Origin: Paraburkholderia tropica
GTDB lineage: Bacteria; Pseudomonadota; Gammaproteobacteria; Burkholderiales; Burkholderiaceae
Assembly: GCF_900109265.1 (NCBI RefSeq)
Contig: NZ_FNZM01000007.1
Span: 124,001 to 188,000, forward strand
Reading direction: 5' to 3'
DNA length: 64,000 nt
Below are positions 51,602-60,707 of the stretch, piece by piece. Within the stretch, counting starts at the first letter, position 1. Every line of letters begins with the position of its first letter. The notes beneath the pieces were generated by a model, which saw only the letters and a program-made list of their open reading frames with translations, was not told the origin of the DNA and did not search any database. The translations under genes and the position numbers were made by a program.

Positions 51602-52542
51602 CTTCCACGGCAAGCAGCAACGCATCGGCCAATGCGCTCGGTTTCGATCTACCGATCTTCGATGCGCACCATCACTTCTGGGATCTCGGCGACGGCCATT
51701 TCCCGTGGCTCACCGACGACTACGACGAGCACTTCTTCCTCGGCGACTACCGCCGCATGTGCCAGAACTTCCTGCCGCCGCAATATCGCGCGGCGACGGC
51801 GGGTTTCGACGTGATCGGCACCGTGCATGTGGAAGCGGAACGCTCGCGCCGCGAGCAGGTGCAGGAAACCGAATTTCTCACGCGGCTGAACGCGGCAACG
51901 GGATTGCCGAGCGCCATCGTCGGCCATGTGTTCTTCGTGCAGCCCGACTGCGAAGCGGTCCTCGCGGGTCACGCGAAAAGCCCGCTCGCGCGCGGCGTGC
52001 GCTCGAAGCCGGAAATCTCGTCGGGCCCCGGCGAATCGGTGCGCGGCCAGCCCGGCACGATGCAGGACGAGGCATGGCTGCGCGGTCTCGCCATGCTCGA
52101 ACGCTTCGGCTTTTCGTGGGATTTGCGCGTGCCGTACTGGCATCTGGAAGAAGCGGCCGACGTCGCGCGCGCGTTCCCGAATACGCCCATCGTGACGAAC
52201 CATCTGGGTCTGCCGCTCGACCGCTCGGAAGCGGGGGTGGCGATCTGGCGGCGCGGCATGCAGGCACTGGCGGATTGCCCCAATGTATTTCTTAAGGTAT
52301 CCGAACTGGGTCTGCCGAACGGGACGTGGGACAGCGCGAGCAACCGCCGCGTGATTCGCGAAGCCGTGGATCTGTTCGGCTTCGAGCGGTCGATGTTCGC
52401 GAGCAATCTGCCGGTCGGCAATCTCTCGGCGACTTTCACCGAAATCGTCGCCGATGTGATTGGCGCTTTGCCCCACGCCACCGAAAGCGAGTTGCGCGCG
52501 CTGTTCGCGGGCACGGCACAGCGCTTTTATCGCGTCGGCTGA
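51598..52542 (+). CDS. Amidohydrolase (lactonase-type), second of a pair
   Basis: A 314-residue paralogue of the previous gene, again with an ATGA overlap. It has FDAHHHFWDLGDGHFPWL, VIGTVHVEAE, IVTNHLGLPLD and MFASNLPVGNL. As in its neighbour, Asn stands at the normal Asp position in the last motif. The two share architecture and length but differ clearly in sequence, so they likely use different substrates or stereoisomers. The stop is 86 bp before the second MFS gene. Confidence 0.82.
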   Translation: MTSTASSNASANALGFDLPIFDAHHHFWDLGDGHFPWLTDDYDEHFFLGDYRRMCQNFLPPQYRAATAGFDVIGTVHVEAERSRREQVQETEFLTRLNAATGLPSAIVGHVFFVQPDCEAVLAGHAKSPLARGVRSKPEISSGPGESVRGQPGTMQDEAWLRGLAMLERFGFSWDLRVPYWHLEEAADVARAFPNTPIVTNHLGLPLDRSEAGVAIWRRGMQALADCPNVFLKVSELGLPNGTWDSASNRRVIREAVDLFGFERSMFASNLPVGNLSATFTEIVADVIGALPHATESELRALFAGTAQRFYRVG

Positions 52543-52628
52543 GAAGGCAACAACCGGGCGACGCGCGAGCGACGCCCGACAAAGTCGCGCACGTGCTGCG
52601 CGCACAAAAAACATATCAGGAGACAAGT

Positions 52629-53927
52629 ATGTCCATCGACGAAAACGCCCTGTTTCGCAAAGTGTCGTTACGCATCTTGCCGGTGCTGATGCTCGGCTTT
52701 TTCTTTTCCTATTTGAACCGCGTGAATGTCGGCTTCGCGAAATTGCAGATGGCAAACGAGCTGCAATTCAGCGACGCCGTTTATGGTTTCGGGGCGGGCA
52801 TTTTCTTCGTCGGCTACTTCCTGCTGGAAATACCGAGCAATGTCATTCTGCATCGCGTAGGTGCGCGACGCTGGATCTCGCGCATCATGATCACGTGGGG
52901 CTTGCTGTCGTGCGCGACCATTTTCGTGCGCACGCCGATGCAGTTTTACGTCATGCGTTTCCTGCTCGGTCTCGCCGAAGCGGGTTTCATTCCGGGCGCG
53001 ATTTACTACATGTCGCAGTGGTTTCCCGCCGCACGGCGCGGACGCGCCTGGGGCACGTTCTATATCGCGCTGGCTTCCTCAGGTGTGATCGGCGGACTGA
53101 TTTCCGGCTCGATTCTCGAATTCTTCTCCGGGCTCGGCGGCCTGAGCGGCTGGCAATGGCTGATTCTCTGTGAAGGCGTGCCCACGATTGTGCTCGGTGT
53201 GTACATCTTCATGCGCATGAGCGAGCAGATTCGCACCGTCAACTGGCTGAGCGACGACGAGAAGAACTGGCTCAGCGACGCGATGGCCGCCGAAGACCGC
53301 GCGAAGGTGGCGCACGGTTTCGGCGGGCTGCTCGCCAACGGCTATGTGTGGGCGCTCGTCGCGATCTACTTTCTCTACAACGTCGGGCTGTATGCGATCA
53401 GCTTCTGGATGCCCACGCTCATTCAGCGCATGGGCGCGAAGGACGCGCTCGCGATCGGCCTGCTGAACGCCGTGCCGGGTCTTTGCGCGATCGTCTGCAT
53501 GCTGGCGTTCGGGTATAGCGCCGACCGTTTCCGCGAGCGCAAATGGCACTTGATCGCGGCGTTTTCGATGGCGGCGGTTGGCTTTGTGCTGAGCGTCGTG
53601 TGGCAGAGCGAGCCGGTGCTCGGCATTGTCGCGCTGTGCGTGGCGAACATGGGCGTGCTCTCGATTCCCTCGCTGTTCTGGGCCGTGCCGACTTCGTTCC
53701 TCAGCGGCGTGACGGCCGCCGCCGGCATCGCGATGATCAATTCGATCGGCAATCTCGCGGGATTTGTCTCGCCATACATGATCGGCTCGCTCAAGCAGAT
53801 GACGGGGCGCACCGATGTCGCGCTGTACGTGGTGGCCGGCGGCCTCGTGCTGGGCGCGCTGCTCGTGGCAGCGGTGATGCAGACGCGCAAGGGCCAGCGG
53901 GGGCTCGCGGCCAACGCATCCCGTTGA
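52629..53927 (+). CDS. MFS transporter, ACS family (second)
   Basis: A 432-residue MFS protein with 12 predicted membrane segments. LGFFFSYLNRVNVGFAKLQMANEL, FFVGYFLLEIPSNVILHRVGARRWISRIMITWG and GLAEAGFIPGAIYYMSQWFPAARRGRAWG are typical of the anion:cation symporter family (tartrate, phthalate, hexuronate). AGGAG lies seven bases before the start. It is the last gene of the otn operon, making three transporters (with GntP and the first MFS) for one locus. Confidence 0.88.
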   Translation: MSIDENALFRKVSLRILPVLMLGFFFSYLNRVNVGFAKLQMANELQFSDAVYGFGAGIFFVGYFLLEIPSNVILHRVGARRWISRIMITWGLLSCATIFVRTPMQFYVMRFLLGLAEAGFIPGAIYYMSQWFPAARRGRAWGTFYIALASSGVIGGLISGSILEFFSGLGGLSGWQWLILCEGVPTIVLGVYIFMRMSEQIRTVNWLSDDEKNWLSDAMAAEDRAKVAHGFGGLLANGYVWALVAIYFLYNVGLYAISFWMPTLIQRMGAKDALAIGLLNAVPGLCAIVCMLAFGYSADRFRERKWHLIAAFSMAAVGFVLSVVWQSEPVLGIVALCVANMGVLSIPSLFWAVPTSFLSGVTAAAGIAMINSIGNLAGFVSPYMIGSLKQMTGRTDVALYVVAGGLVLGALLVAAVMQTRKGQRGLAANASR

Positions 53928-54076
53928 ATCCTTGCCCTGTTTCGGGACGGTGACGGACCGACAGCGGGGAATGCGATGAGATGCTGGCGAGTTTTTTAGA
54001 GCGCGCGCATGGTTTTGAGGTTGCCTGGAGAGGAACCCGGTATCTCCGGAGAGGCGGCCCTCAGGTTGCGCGCAAG

Positions 54077-54415
54077 CTACGCTTGCCGCTGGATATCGCC
54101 ACGTTTTCCGCGTCGCGCTTCCGGGACGTCGACGCAATTCTGGAACAGGATCGTGACGTCGCGGGCCGGCATCGGCTTGCCAAACAGAGACCCCTGAGCA
54201 AAATCGCAGGGGAGCGTACCAAGCCACCGAAACACGTCTTCGTCCTCGACACCTTCAGCCGTTGTCTTGATGTGCAGGCCATTGGCAAGTCCCAGGACTG
54301 CGGGGACAATTTTTTCGTGTCCCGCTATCTTCCGGTCAAGGAACGAGCGGTCGATCTTGATCTTGTCGATCGGAAGACGCGTCCGGTGATAGATGTAGGC
54401 GCCGTTGAGACGCAA
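54077..54415 (-). pseudogene. Remnant of an EAL-domain (cyclic-di-GMP phosphodiesterase) gene
   Basis: About 112 residues with the second half of an EAL domain: LPIDKIKIDRSFLDRKIAGHEKIVPAVLGLANGLHIKTTAEGVEDEDVF and a following DFAQGSLFGKPMPA. The N-terminal half with the EAL signature and metal ligands, and any upstream sensor, are missing; no start signal is present. It is best read as a truncated remnant. The stretch 53928-54600 has no other gene. Confidence 0.8.
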
Positions 54416-54600
54416 GCGCCGGAAGGTTCGCCCCGCTGGTTCACGACCGCGTGATCTCCGGGGGCAGCCTGCAAATCGTCAAATCAATATATGACGAATG
54501 CACTATGACGGATTATGACTCGCCATTGGATCTTTCTCCAAAGGCCATTGCTGGACATCCTTGCTGGCTCACCGGGCAGGGCGCCTTCGCAAGTGGAGGG

Positions 54601-54810
54601 TCATCCGGCGACCAGCGTCCCCATTGCGTTGCCGCCGTCATGACGGGCGTCCACTTCGTGGCGAAACGCTCGATCGCTGAATGCGATAACCCGGAATCCG
54701 CCGGCTGGACTGCGCGGCACCGTAATGCCCCAATGCCACCCACCGTCCTGCTCGAACACGTGCAGTACATGTGGTTTTGACGTGAAGTCGTTGTCAAATG
54801 CAGTGATCAT
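54601..54810 (-). CDS. Small conserved-looking hypothetical protein
   Basis: A 69-residue soluble protein starting MITAFDNDFTSKPHVLHVFEQ and continuing GWHWGITVPRSPAGGFRVIAFSD. A GGGAG ribosome-binding site is six bases upstream. The alternating hydrophobic pattern suggests a small beta-rich fold. I do not recognise a named family. Confidence 0.6.
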   Translation of the reverse strand: MITAFDNDFTSKPHVLHVFEQDGGWHWGITVPRSPAGGFRVIAFSDRAFRHEVDARHDGGNAMGTLVAG

Positions 54811-54996
54811 TGCCTGCTCCCGGAAAGATCGCCCACAACGGTTCGAGCTGCGAAACCTGTGCCGTAGCAATCGCCGAACCCGATTTTCCCGCGCGAAACC
54901 CGGAACCGGGTCGCCCGCAGCCGGCGTGGCGCGCAATTTGCTCATGTGCTCCGGCGCTGGGAGCAGCCCGCTCCCACTACCCGGTTGAGGTGTGCT

Positions 54997-56577
54997 TTGC
55001 TGAACGTAATGATGGTCGCCGCCGAAGCGGCCCCGTTGGCCAAGAGCGGCGGGCTCGGAGATATGGTGAGCGCTTTCTCTTCGGCGCTCAGTCTTTTCGA
55101 CATCGACGTGTCCATCCTGATCCCCGGCTACGATTGCGCGTTCGACCGGGTCGTGGCGCCATCTCCCATCGGCTATCTGCGCGGACTGCCCGGCGGCGAC
55201 GCGCGGCTCTGGCGCGCTGCGATGCCGGATGCGGATGTGACCGTGCTCCTGCTCGAAATGGATCACCTCTATGCGGGCCGTGGCCACCGGCTGTATCAGG
55301 ATGAGCACGGGCGCGACTATCTGGACAACTTCGCGCGTTTCGCCTCACTCTCGGCGGCCGCCGCGCGCATCGCGACCGGCGTGCGCGGCGTCAAGCGGCC
55401 GCGCATCGTGCACGCACACGATTGGCACGCCGGCCTTACGCCGCTTCTTATGAAGCTCGCGGGCGCATCGGCGCGCAGTCTGTTCACGATCCACAATCTG
55501 GCGTTTCAGGGCAACTATCCGCCGGGCCTCGCGCCCTATGCGGGCATTCCGTCCGACCTGCTGTTGCCCGCACCGCGCGACCCGCGCAGCATCGAGTTCT
55601 ACGACACGATGAGCTTCATGAAAGCGGCCATCGTCCACGCCGACGGTCTGAGCACCGTGAGCGAGCGCTATGCGCGCGAAATCCTCACGCCGCGCTTCGG
55701 CAACCGCATGGAAGGCGTGCTGGGCGCGCACGCCCACAAGCTGACCGGCATCGTGAACGGCATCGACGACGCGCTCTGGAATCCGCAAACCGACTCGATG
55801 ATCGCGCAGCCCTACGGTGCGGACGATCTCACCGGCAAGCATGCCTGCAAGAAAGCGCTCCAGCAGAGCTACGGCCTGCCTGTCGACCCGTTCGCTCCAC
55901 TCGTGGCGATCGGCAGCCGTCTGAGTACGCAAAAACTCGCCGACGTGGTCGGCGAAGCGTTGCCTGCCGCGCTGGCGCGCTGGCCGCGCGTGCAGTTCGC
56001 CGTGCTGGGGCAGGGCGACGCCGCGATCGAACAGCAGTTGAGCGCGCTGGCCGCCGCATGGCCGGGACGCCTGGGCGTGCATATCGGCTATGACGAAACA
56101 CGCGCGCATCGCCTGCATGCGGGCGCTGACATCCTGTTGCACGCGAGCCGTTTCGAACCGTGTGGTCTCACACAGCTCTACGCGATGCGCTACGGCACGA
56201 TTCCTGTCGCCTCCCGCGTGGGCGGTCTCGCCGATACGATTGTCGACTGCCCGACGCTCCCGAGCGATGTGGAGCGCCAGAACAGGGGGGATCTCGACGC
56301 GGCCGGATTCCTGTTCGACGGCGAAAGTCCCGCCGACATCTTCCACGCGCTCGGCCGCGCTCTGGACGCATACGGGATTCCGCCGCTGTGGCGCGTCATT
56401 CAGCGCAACGCCATGCGCCGCGACTCCAGCTGGTCGGTGCCCGCGCAACGTTATCTGAGCCTGTATCAGACGCTGGCCGGCCACGTGCGACGGCGTGAGT
56501 CCACGCCCGTCTGCCGCTCGGTTTCGCAGATCGGCCGGACGCACGCGCCTGTGCAGCGGGGTCGCCGGTCAGCCTGA
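54997..56577 (+). CDS. glgA: Glycogen synthase (ADP-glucose)
   Basis: A 526-residue GT5 glycogen synthase. The TTG at 54997 is chosen because GAGG lies eight bases upstream and the protein then starts like the family (LNVMMVAAEAAPLAKSGGLGDMVSAF, with the KSGGL ADP-glucose motif). HAHDWHAGLTPLLM and the C-terminal SRFEPCGLTQLYAMRYGTIPVASRVGGLADTIVD match the catalytic core. The last 25 residues are a polar extension. No other glycogen gene lies next to it. It makes alpha-1,4-glucan for storage or trehalose-linked stress metabolism. Confidence 0.93.
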   Translation: MLNVMMVAAEAAPLAKSGGLGDMVSAFSSALSLFDIDVSILIPGYDCAFDRVVAPSPIGYLRGLPGGDARLWRAAMPDADVTVLLLEMDHLYAGRGHRLYQDEHGRDYLDNFARFASLSAAAARIATGVRGVKRPRIVHAHDWHAGLTPLLMKLAGASARSLFTIHNLAFQGNYPPGLAPYAGIPSDLLLPAPRDPRSIEFYDTMSFMKAAIVHADGLSTVSERYAREILTPRFGNRMEGVLGAHAHKLTGIVNGIDDALWNPQTDSMIAQPYGADDLTGKHACKKALQQSYGLPVDPFAPLVAIGSRLSTQKLADVVGEALPAALARWPRVQFAVLGQGDAAIEQQLSALAAAWPGRLGVHIGYDETRAHRLHAGADILLHASRFEPCGLTQLYAMRYGTIPVASRVGGLADTIVDCPTLPSDVERQNRGDLDAAGFLFDGESPADIFHALGRALDAYGIPPLWRVIQRNAMRRDSSWSVPAQRYLSLYQTLAGHVRRRESTPVCRSVSQIGRTHAPVQRGRRSA

Positions 56578-56629
56578 CAGGCCATCTTCGTCAGATTTTT
56601 GCGGGCAGCCTGCTGCGTGTTTTGCCCGA

Positions 56630-56677
56630 ATGTTATGCCGGATGTTATGCCGGACGTTATGCCGGATGTTATGCCCG
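56630..56677. repeat. Four tandem copies of a 12-bp unit
   Basis: The unit ATGTTATGCCGG occurs twice exactly, then as ACGTTATGCCGG and ATGTTATGCCCG. It lies between glgA and the lone receiver gene. The 12-base unit has no stop in one frame but no start or ribosome-binding site goes with it. Confidence 0.85.
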
Positions 56678-56821
56678 AAGAACACCGTGGCACCTTCGCG
56701 GACGCAGCGATTCGACGGTGCTCGACTCCATGTGCCGGCCGGGCGTGACCTCGTACGCAACCGCCGGGTACGCGACATGCGCTAGCGCGCCCTCCATACT
56801 CTGGCCTACCTTTACCGCTTC

Positions 56822-57235
56822 ATGAAACGGATTCTCCTCGTCGACGACGACCTTGCCGCCCTGGAGTCGCTCGCCGCGGCACTCTCGGGAGAATTCCTTG
56901 TCGCCACCGCGTCGGATGGCGGATCTGCGTGGCGCTATCTGAAACACACTGACGTGAATATCGTCATCACGGACCTTCGCATGCCGGGCATGTCAGGCGG
57001 GGTGCTATGCGAGAAAATTCGGGATGACGTGACGCTCGCTTCGATGCCGGTCATCCTGGTTTCGGGTGAATACAGCCCACCGGCCTTTGTTCGATACGAC
57101 TGTTATCTGCGCAAGCCATTGAACATCGGTCAGCTGGTGGCCGTGACCCGTCGACTGCTCGTTCCTGATCCTCATCGTGCAACGGGCGCGATGCAAAGCC
57201 GCGCCCCGAAATCGAATGACGGCGCGGAGGAATGA
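56822..57235 (+). CDS. Single-domain response regulator (CheY-like receiver)
   Basis: A 137-residue receiver. VDDDL forms the acidic pocket, the phospho-acceptor Asp is in IVITDLRMPG (residue 51), and LRKPLN carries the conserved Lys. There is no output domain; the last 25 residues are polar. A partner kinase is not adjacent. It may act by protein contact or as a phosphate sink. Confidence 0.88.
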   Translation: MKRILLVDDDLAALESLAAALSGEFLVATASDGGSAWRYLKHTDVNIVITDLRMPGMSGGVLCEKIRDDVTLASMPVILVSGEYSPPAFVRYDCYLRKPLNIGQLVAVTRRLLVPDPHRATGAMQSRAPKSNDGAEE

Positions 57236-57715
57236 AAAGCGCAATGGGCAGCGGGACGACGGCGTTCAGTCTTCGCGACGATGGCGCGCTTCAGGGACGG
57301 CTGCGTTCAAGCGCGGGTGCGCCGTGATTCCGAGTCCGCAAAGGGACGAACCGGTGGCGCGCCGCGTCGTCCCGGTGGATGTGGGGCAGGGTGCGAGGAC
57401 ACCGCGTGCCTCGACGACGGTCTTTCGCCCGACCGTCCCGAACGACCGGTAGGTATCCCGTTCATTTTTCTATCGACCATGACGCCTTGTCGTGCAGACG
57501 CACGACGAGCACGACGAGCACGACGAGCACGACGAGCACGACGAGCGCGAAGCGCGCGCGATCGACGCTGTCGTCGCCTGGAGGCGACTGCCAGCGCACT
57601 TCGAGTTCGATCGAGCAAGCCACGCTGAAAACAGTCGATTCGCGCATCGGTTCGCGGCGCTCGTGTAGCCAGCGTGCCCATGGAAAGGCTGTCGCGTGTC
57701 CTGTGCCCGGCATGC
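57236..57715. other. Gene-free interval with a 9-bp tandem repeat
   Basis: The unit CACGACGAG is repeated five times in register at 57501-57545. On the minus strand it would translate to Val-Val-Leu repeats in a short frame (57462-57713), but that frame has no ribosome-binding site and looks like a by-product of the repeat. No other element was seen. Confidence 0.6.
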
Positions 57716-57988
57716 CTATTTTGCCCCGGTATCGTCCGAAGGATGCGCTCGCGGCGCCGATGCTTCAACCGCCGACGCGCTCCGGCGACTGGCATGCCCA
57801 TTTGATTTCGCCGTGTTTTTCTGCAGTTTCGCGCGGCGCTCCTGATCGCCCTTCGATCCGGGTGCGGTCGTGTGTTGCCCGAGTTCCGAACCGTACGGCG
57901 AGGTGCCCGTACCTTGGGCCAGCACGCCGGCGCTATGGCATAAGCCGGCGAGCAGGACGGCAGAAGTCGCGTATTGAAAAGAATTCAT
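57716..57988 (-). CDS. Small secreted protein, unknown function
   Basis: A 90-residue protein; the ATG at 57988 has GAGGGG seven bases upstream, whereas the ATG at 58012 does not. A signal peptide (NSFQYATSAVLLAGLCHSAGVLA) is followed by QGTGTSPYGSELGQHT and a polar Lys/Ser/Ala-rich tail. No domain is recognised. It resembles the product at 7284-7517 in design. Confidence 0.55.
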   Translation of the reverse strand: MNSFQYATSAVLLAGLCHSAGVLAQGTGTSPYGSELGQHTTAPGSKGDQERRAKLQKNTAKSNGHASRRSASAVEASAPRAHPSDDTGAK

Positions 57989-58173
57989 CGCATTCCCCTC
58001 GAAATTCGTCATGCGTTGTTAAGCGCCGAGCAAGCGCAATGTCGCACCGAACGCGCAACGCCTTCCCACCGCGTAGAGCGACGTCTGTCCGGGGGCGGCG
58101 TGCGAGCTGCTGGCGCTCGGCAACGCGCGGGTCCGTGAGGCATCTCCATCGCCCCGCTCAGGATCCGGGCAAA

Positions 58174-58476
58174 TCAATGTCCGATGACAGCGCGCACGGT
58201 GCGTGTGAGCCATGCCGAAACGCCGACTCGCATGACGACAGGCACGACGCGCTTTGGACCGACGATTAACGAGCCGAGCACGATCGACGCTAACAGCGAC
58301 ACCATGGGCGCATCCAGCAAGGCCCGGCCGACATTGGACACGGTCAGTGCCCGCTCCGACCGCTGCGCTTTTCGGCTCTGCATGTCGCGTAGTTCCAGAT
58401 TCGCAGCCAGCAGTTGCGCGCGCGCGAGCGCCAGTCGATCGAGGACAAGGGCTTCCCGCTCGCTGATATCGTTCAT
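58174..58476 (-). CDS. YqjK-like protein of a yqjD-yqjE-yqjK-type operon
   Basis: A 100-residue protein with an N-terminal charged helix (SEREALVLDRLALARAQLLAANLELRDMQ) and a hydrophobic segment (MVSLLASIVLGSLIVGP), then a short C-terminal helix. It starts in an ATGA overlap with the YqjE-like gene. Context suggests the YqjK position of the E. coli yqjCDEK operon; direct sequence similarity is weak. Function is unknown. Confidence 0.6.
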   Translation of the reverse strand: MNDISEREALVLDRLALARAQLLAANLELRDMQSRKAQRSERALTVSNVGRALLDAPMVSLLASIVLGSLIVGPKRVVPVVMRVGVSAWLTRTVRAVIGH

Positions 58477-58847
58477 TTCAGTGCCTCCTTGAGCGTTTCC
58501 AGATCGGCGCGAAGCTCACGCTTCAGCACATTGAACGATTGCACCGGTCGCTGTGCCCGGTGCGCGAACCAGGCGATGAGCGATACGGCAAACCAGCCGA
58601 TCGCGACTCCCCAGACCACCGCGAGAAAATACGGCGTGTTCCACGCGGAGGCAATCAGCGCGATGCAAAAGAACGAGAGGGTGAAAAGGCCGCTCACAGC
58701 GAGGGCCATCAACGCGATAAGTTCGCGGGTCAAACGCGCGCGGGTTTCGGCGAGCTCGACCGAAATCAGCTCGCCATAGTCACCGACACAGAGCAGCGCG
58801 AAGCGCGAGACATTACGCCAGCTTTCCAGTCTTGATTGAATCGACAT
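58473..58847 (-). CDS. YqjE-like phage-holin-superfamily membrane protein
   Basis: A 124-residue protein; the start at 58847 has AGGAGG six bases upstream. An N-terminal amphipathic region (RFALLCVGDYGELISVELAETRARLTRELIALMA) leads into two hydrophobic segments (LMALAVSGLFTLSFFCIALIASAW and YFLAVVWGVAIGWFAVSLIAW), the pattern of YqjE/holin 3_6 family proteins. The cytoplasmic tail is charged. It lies 31 bp after the YqjD-like gene and overlaps the YqjK-like gene. The family is tied to stress and stationary phase in enterobacteria. Confidence 0.8.
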   Translation of the reverse strand: MSIQSRLESWRNVSRFALLCVGDYGELISVELAETRARLTRELIALMALAVSGLFTLSFFCIALIASAWNTPYFLAVVWGVAIGWFAVSLIAWFAHRAQRPVQSFNVLKRELRADLETLKEALK

Positions 58848-58878
58848 GTTCGCCTCCTGCGTCTGCTCCGGTCGAGCA

Positions 58879-59133
58879 TCAGTCGCGCGCCGACGCCCAG
58901 AGCGCACCGGCGACAAAGCCGATGGCGGCCGTCGCGGCGAGGGCCAGTAGCGGGTTTTCGGAAACGGCGTCGCGCGCGACCTCCGCGGCGTCGGCCATCA
59001 ATTGCTTCGATTCGCCGCACAGTGCCCTGGCGCTGCCCGAAATGCGCATCGCGGGATCACCCAGCACGGCCCCCGCGGCGTCCTTCAACTTTCCTGCTGC
59101 CTCGTCAACAACCCCTTCTGCTTTCGTCGTCAT
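58879..59133 (-). CDS. YqjD/ElaB (DUF883)-like protein with CsbD-like N-terminus
   Basis: An 84-residue protein. The C-terminal half fits DUF883: a helix (ADAAEVARDAVSENPLLALA) and a single C-terminal membrane span (ALAATAAIGFVAGALW) ending in a short charged tail. In E. coli, YqjD tethers ribosomes to the membrane in stationary phase. The N-terminal VVDEAAGKLKDAAGAVLGD resembles CsbD stress proteins. AAGGAG lies before the start. The promoter should be in 59134-59459, where no gene was seen. Confidence 0.75.
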   Translation of the reverse strand: MTTKAEGVVDEAAGKLKDAAGAVLGDPAMRISGSARALCGESKQLMADAAEVARDAVSENPLLALAATAAIGFVAGALWASARD

Positions 59134-59459
59134 GGTGTTCTCCTTTTCGCGCGGATTTGCGCCGTGTAGTGAGTCTCTGATCCGCTAGCAGCAATAGGTG
59201 TGCCGCCCTCGGCTGAACCGCTCTCAGGCAGGGAAAACATGTAGAAAATGCTGATGCGATTGCTGGGATGTCGGGGCTCGATGGCGCTCGATCCCTGCTT
59301 TGCCGGCTGACAGCCAAGCGGGGCCCGGCAGGAACCACGGCGTACGTGGCGAGCGCCAACGACCCGGCGACGCCCCGTATCGCTTCGCGGCGATGGATTA
59401 GCGTCGGATGACTCCGACGGTCGCGGCGAACGCAACACTCAAGGGGAATCGCACCGGAT

Positions 59460-60692
59460 TCACGTTGTCAGCGGCGTATCGTTCGTGTTGTCACCGTGAC
59501 TGCCGCACGCGTTTTTCAGCGTCGAGCCGCAGAGAAGCCACAGCGCGAGCGAGCCGGTCGACACGGCGCCGAGTGCCAGAAAGGCGCTCGCGTAGCCAAA
59601 ATGCTGGGCAAGCACGCCGCCGATTGCGGGGCTCAGCGCGGCCCCCATTCCTTGCAGGGTCATGACGACACCCTGCCCGACATTGACGCGCCCCGTTCCC
59701 CGCAGCAATCGCACGACCAATGCCGGAACCGCGACGCTCTGCAGGCCGGCGCCAATCCCGTCAAGCGCCTGGACCGGCCAGACGCCCCATGCAGCGATAA
59801 ACATCGCCGCGACGACGCCGCGCAAGGGCAGGGCGAAGAATGTGATCAGGATGACGCGCCAGTAGCCTATGCGCCGGATAAGGCGGTTCGCGAAGCCGGC
59901 CGCGACCAGCATGACAAGTTGCGCGATGACGATCGTCGCGGCGGTAAAGGCGTTGGGATCGCCCTGATGGGCGGAGACGACGGCAAGCCCGTAGAGCGGG
60001 AGCATTGCCGCATTGCCCAGATGGAACATCGCAAGCGCCAGGGCAAGCAGGAGCAACGGGCGACAGGTCAGCAGCACGCGAAACCCGCTCGCAGGTTCAT
60101 GCGTCGTCCGCGAGGACGGCCCCAGACCTCGCGCGCTGTCATGATCGATCGCATTGCGCCGGATCAGCAGCGCCGAGATGACGGTCATCACGCCAAATAC
60201 GCCTGTCAGCACGAACACCGCACTGAAGCCGTACTTCCATCCCAGGCCGCCCGAAAGCGCCGCGCCGACGACGTTGCCCGCGTGGTTGGCCACCTGATTG
60301 CGTCCGAACTGCCGGTCGAAGCCTGTTTCACGAGCGATACCGAGCGTCAGGCCGGCGATCGCCGGGCCCAGCGCTGCGCCTGTCACGGCGCTAACGATTT
60401 GTGAAGCGCCGACCATCCAGTCGTTCTGCGATATTGAGAGCGCGAGCGCTGCGAGCGTCGTCATCGCTCCGGCGACGACGATGACGCCGCGTTTGTGATG
60501 CGTTGCATCGATCAGCGCGCCGGCCGGCGAGGTCGCGAGCATGCCGGCAATGCCGCCCACCGTCATGACCGTGCCGATCGCCTGCGGATGCCAGCCCTGC
60601 GCCTGCAGAAACACGCCGAGAAATGGGCCGATGCCCGCCTGGACATCGGCCATGAAGAAGCTCAGCGCCTCCAGCGCATAGTGGGGGTTCAT
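59460..60692 (-). CDS. MFS transporter
   Basis: A 410-residue transporter with about 12 membrane segments (for example FMADVQAGIGPFLGVFLQAQGWHPQAIGTVMTVGGIAGMLATSPAGALIDATHHKRGVIVV at the N-terminus). The A-like loop is AGALIDATHHKRG. It most resembles drug or small-molecule MFS exporters; the substrate is unknown. It lies 15 bp after the gene ending at 60708 and is probably in its operon; its own ribosome-binding site is poor. Confidence 0.85.
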   Translation of the reverse strand: MNPHYALEALSFFMADVQAGIGPFLGVFLQAQGWHPQAIGTVMTVGGIAGMLATSPAGALIDATHHKRGVIVVAGAMTTLAALALSISQNDWMVGASQIVSAVTGAALGPAIAGLTLGIARETGFDRQFGRNQVANHAGNVVGAALSGGLGWKYGFSAVFVLTGVFGVMTVISALLIRRNAIDHDSARGLGPSSRTTHEPASGFRVLLTCRPLLLLALALAMFHLGNAAMLPLYGLAVVSAHQGDPNAFTAATIVIAQLVMLVAAGFANRLIRRIGYWRVILITFFALPLRGVVAAMFIAAWGVWPVQALDGIGAGLQSVAVPALVVRLLRGTGRVNVGQGVVMTLQGMGAALSPAIGGVLAQHFGYASAFLALGAVSTGSLALWLLCGSTLKNACGSHGDNTNDTPLTT

Positions 60693-60707
60693 GGGGCACG
60701 CACGACG

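Noticed and set aside
57462-57713. Minus-strand frame with Val-Val-Leu repeats that could be a membrane segment
   Set aside because: The pattern is produced by the 9-bp DNA repeat, and there is no start signal.
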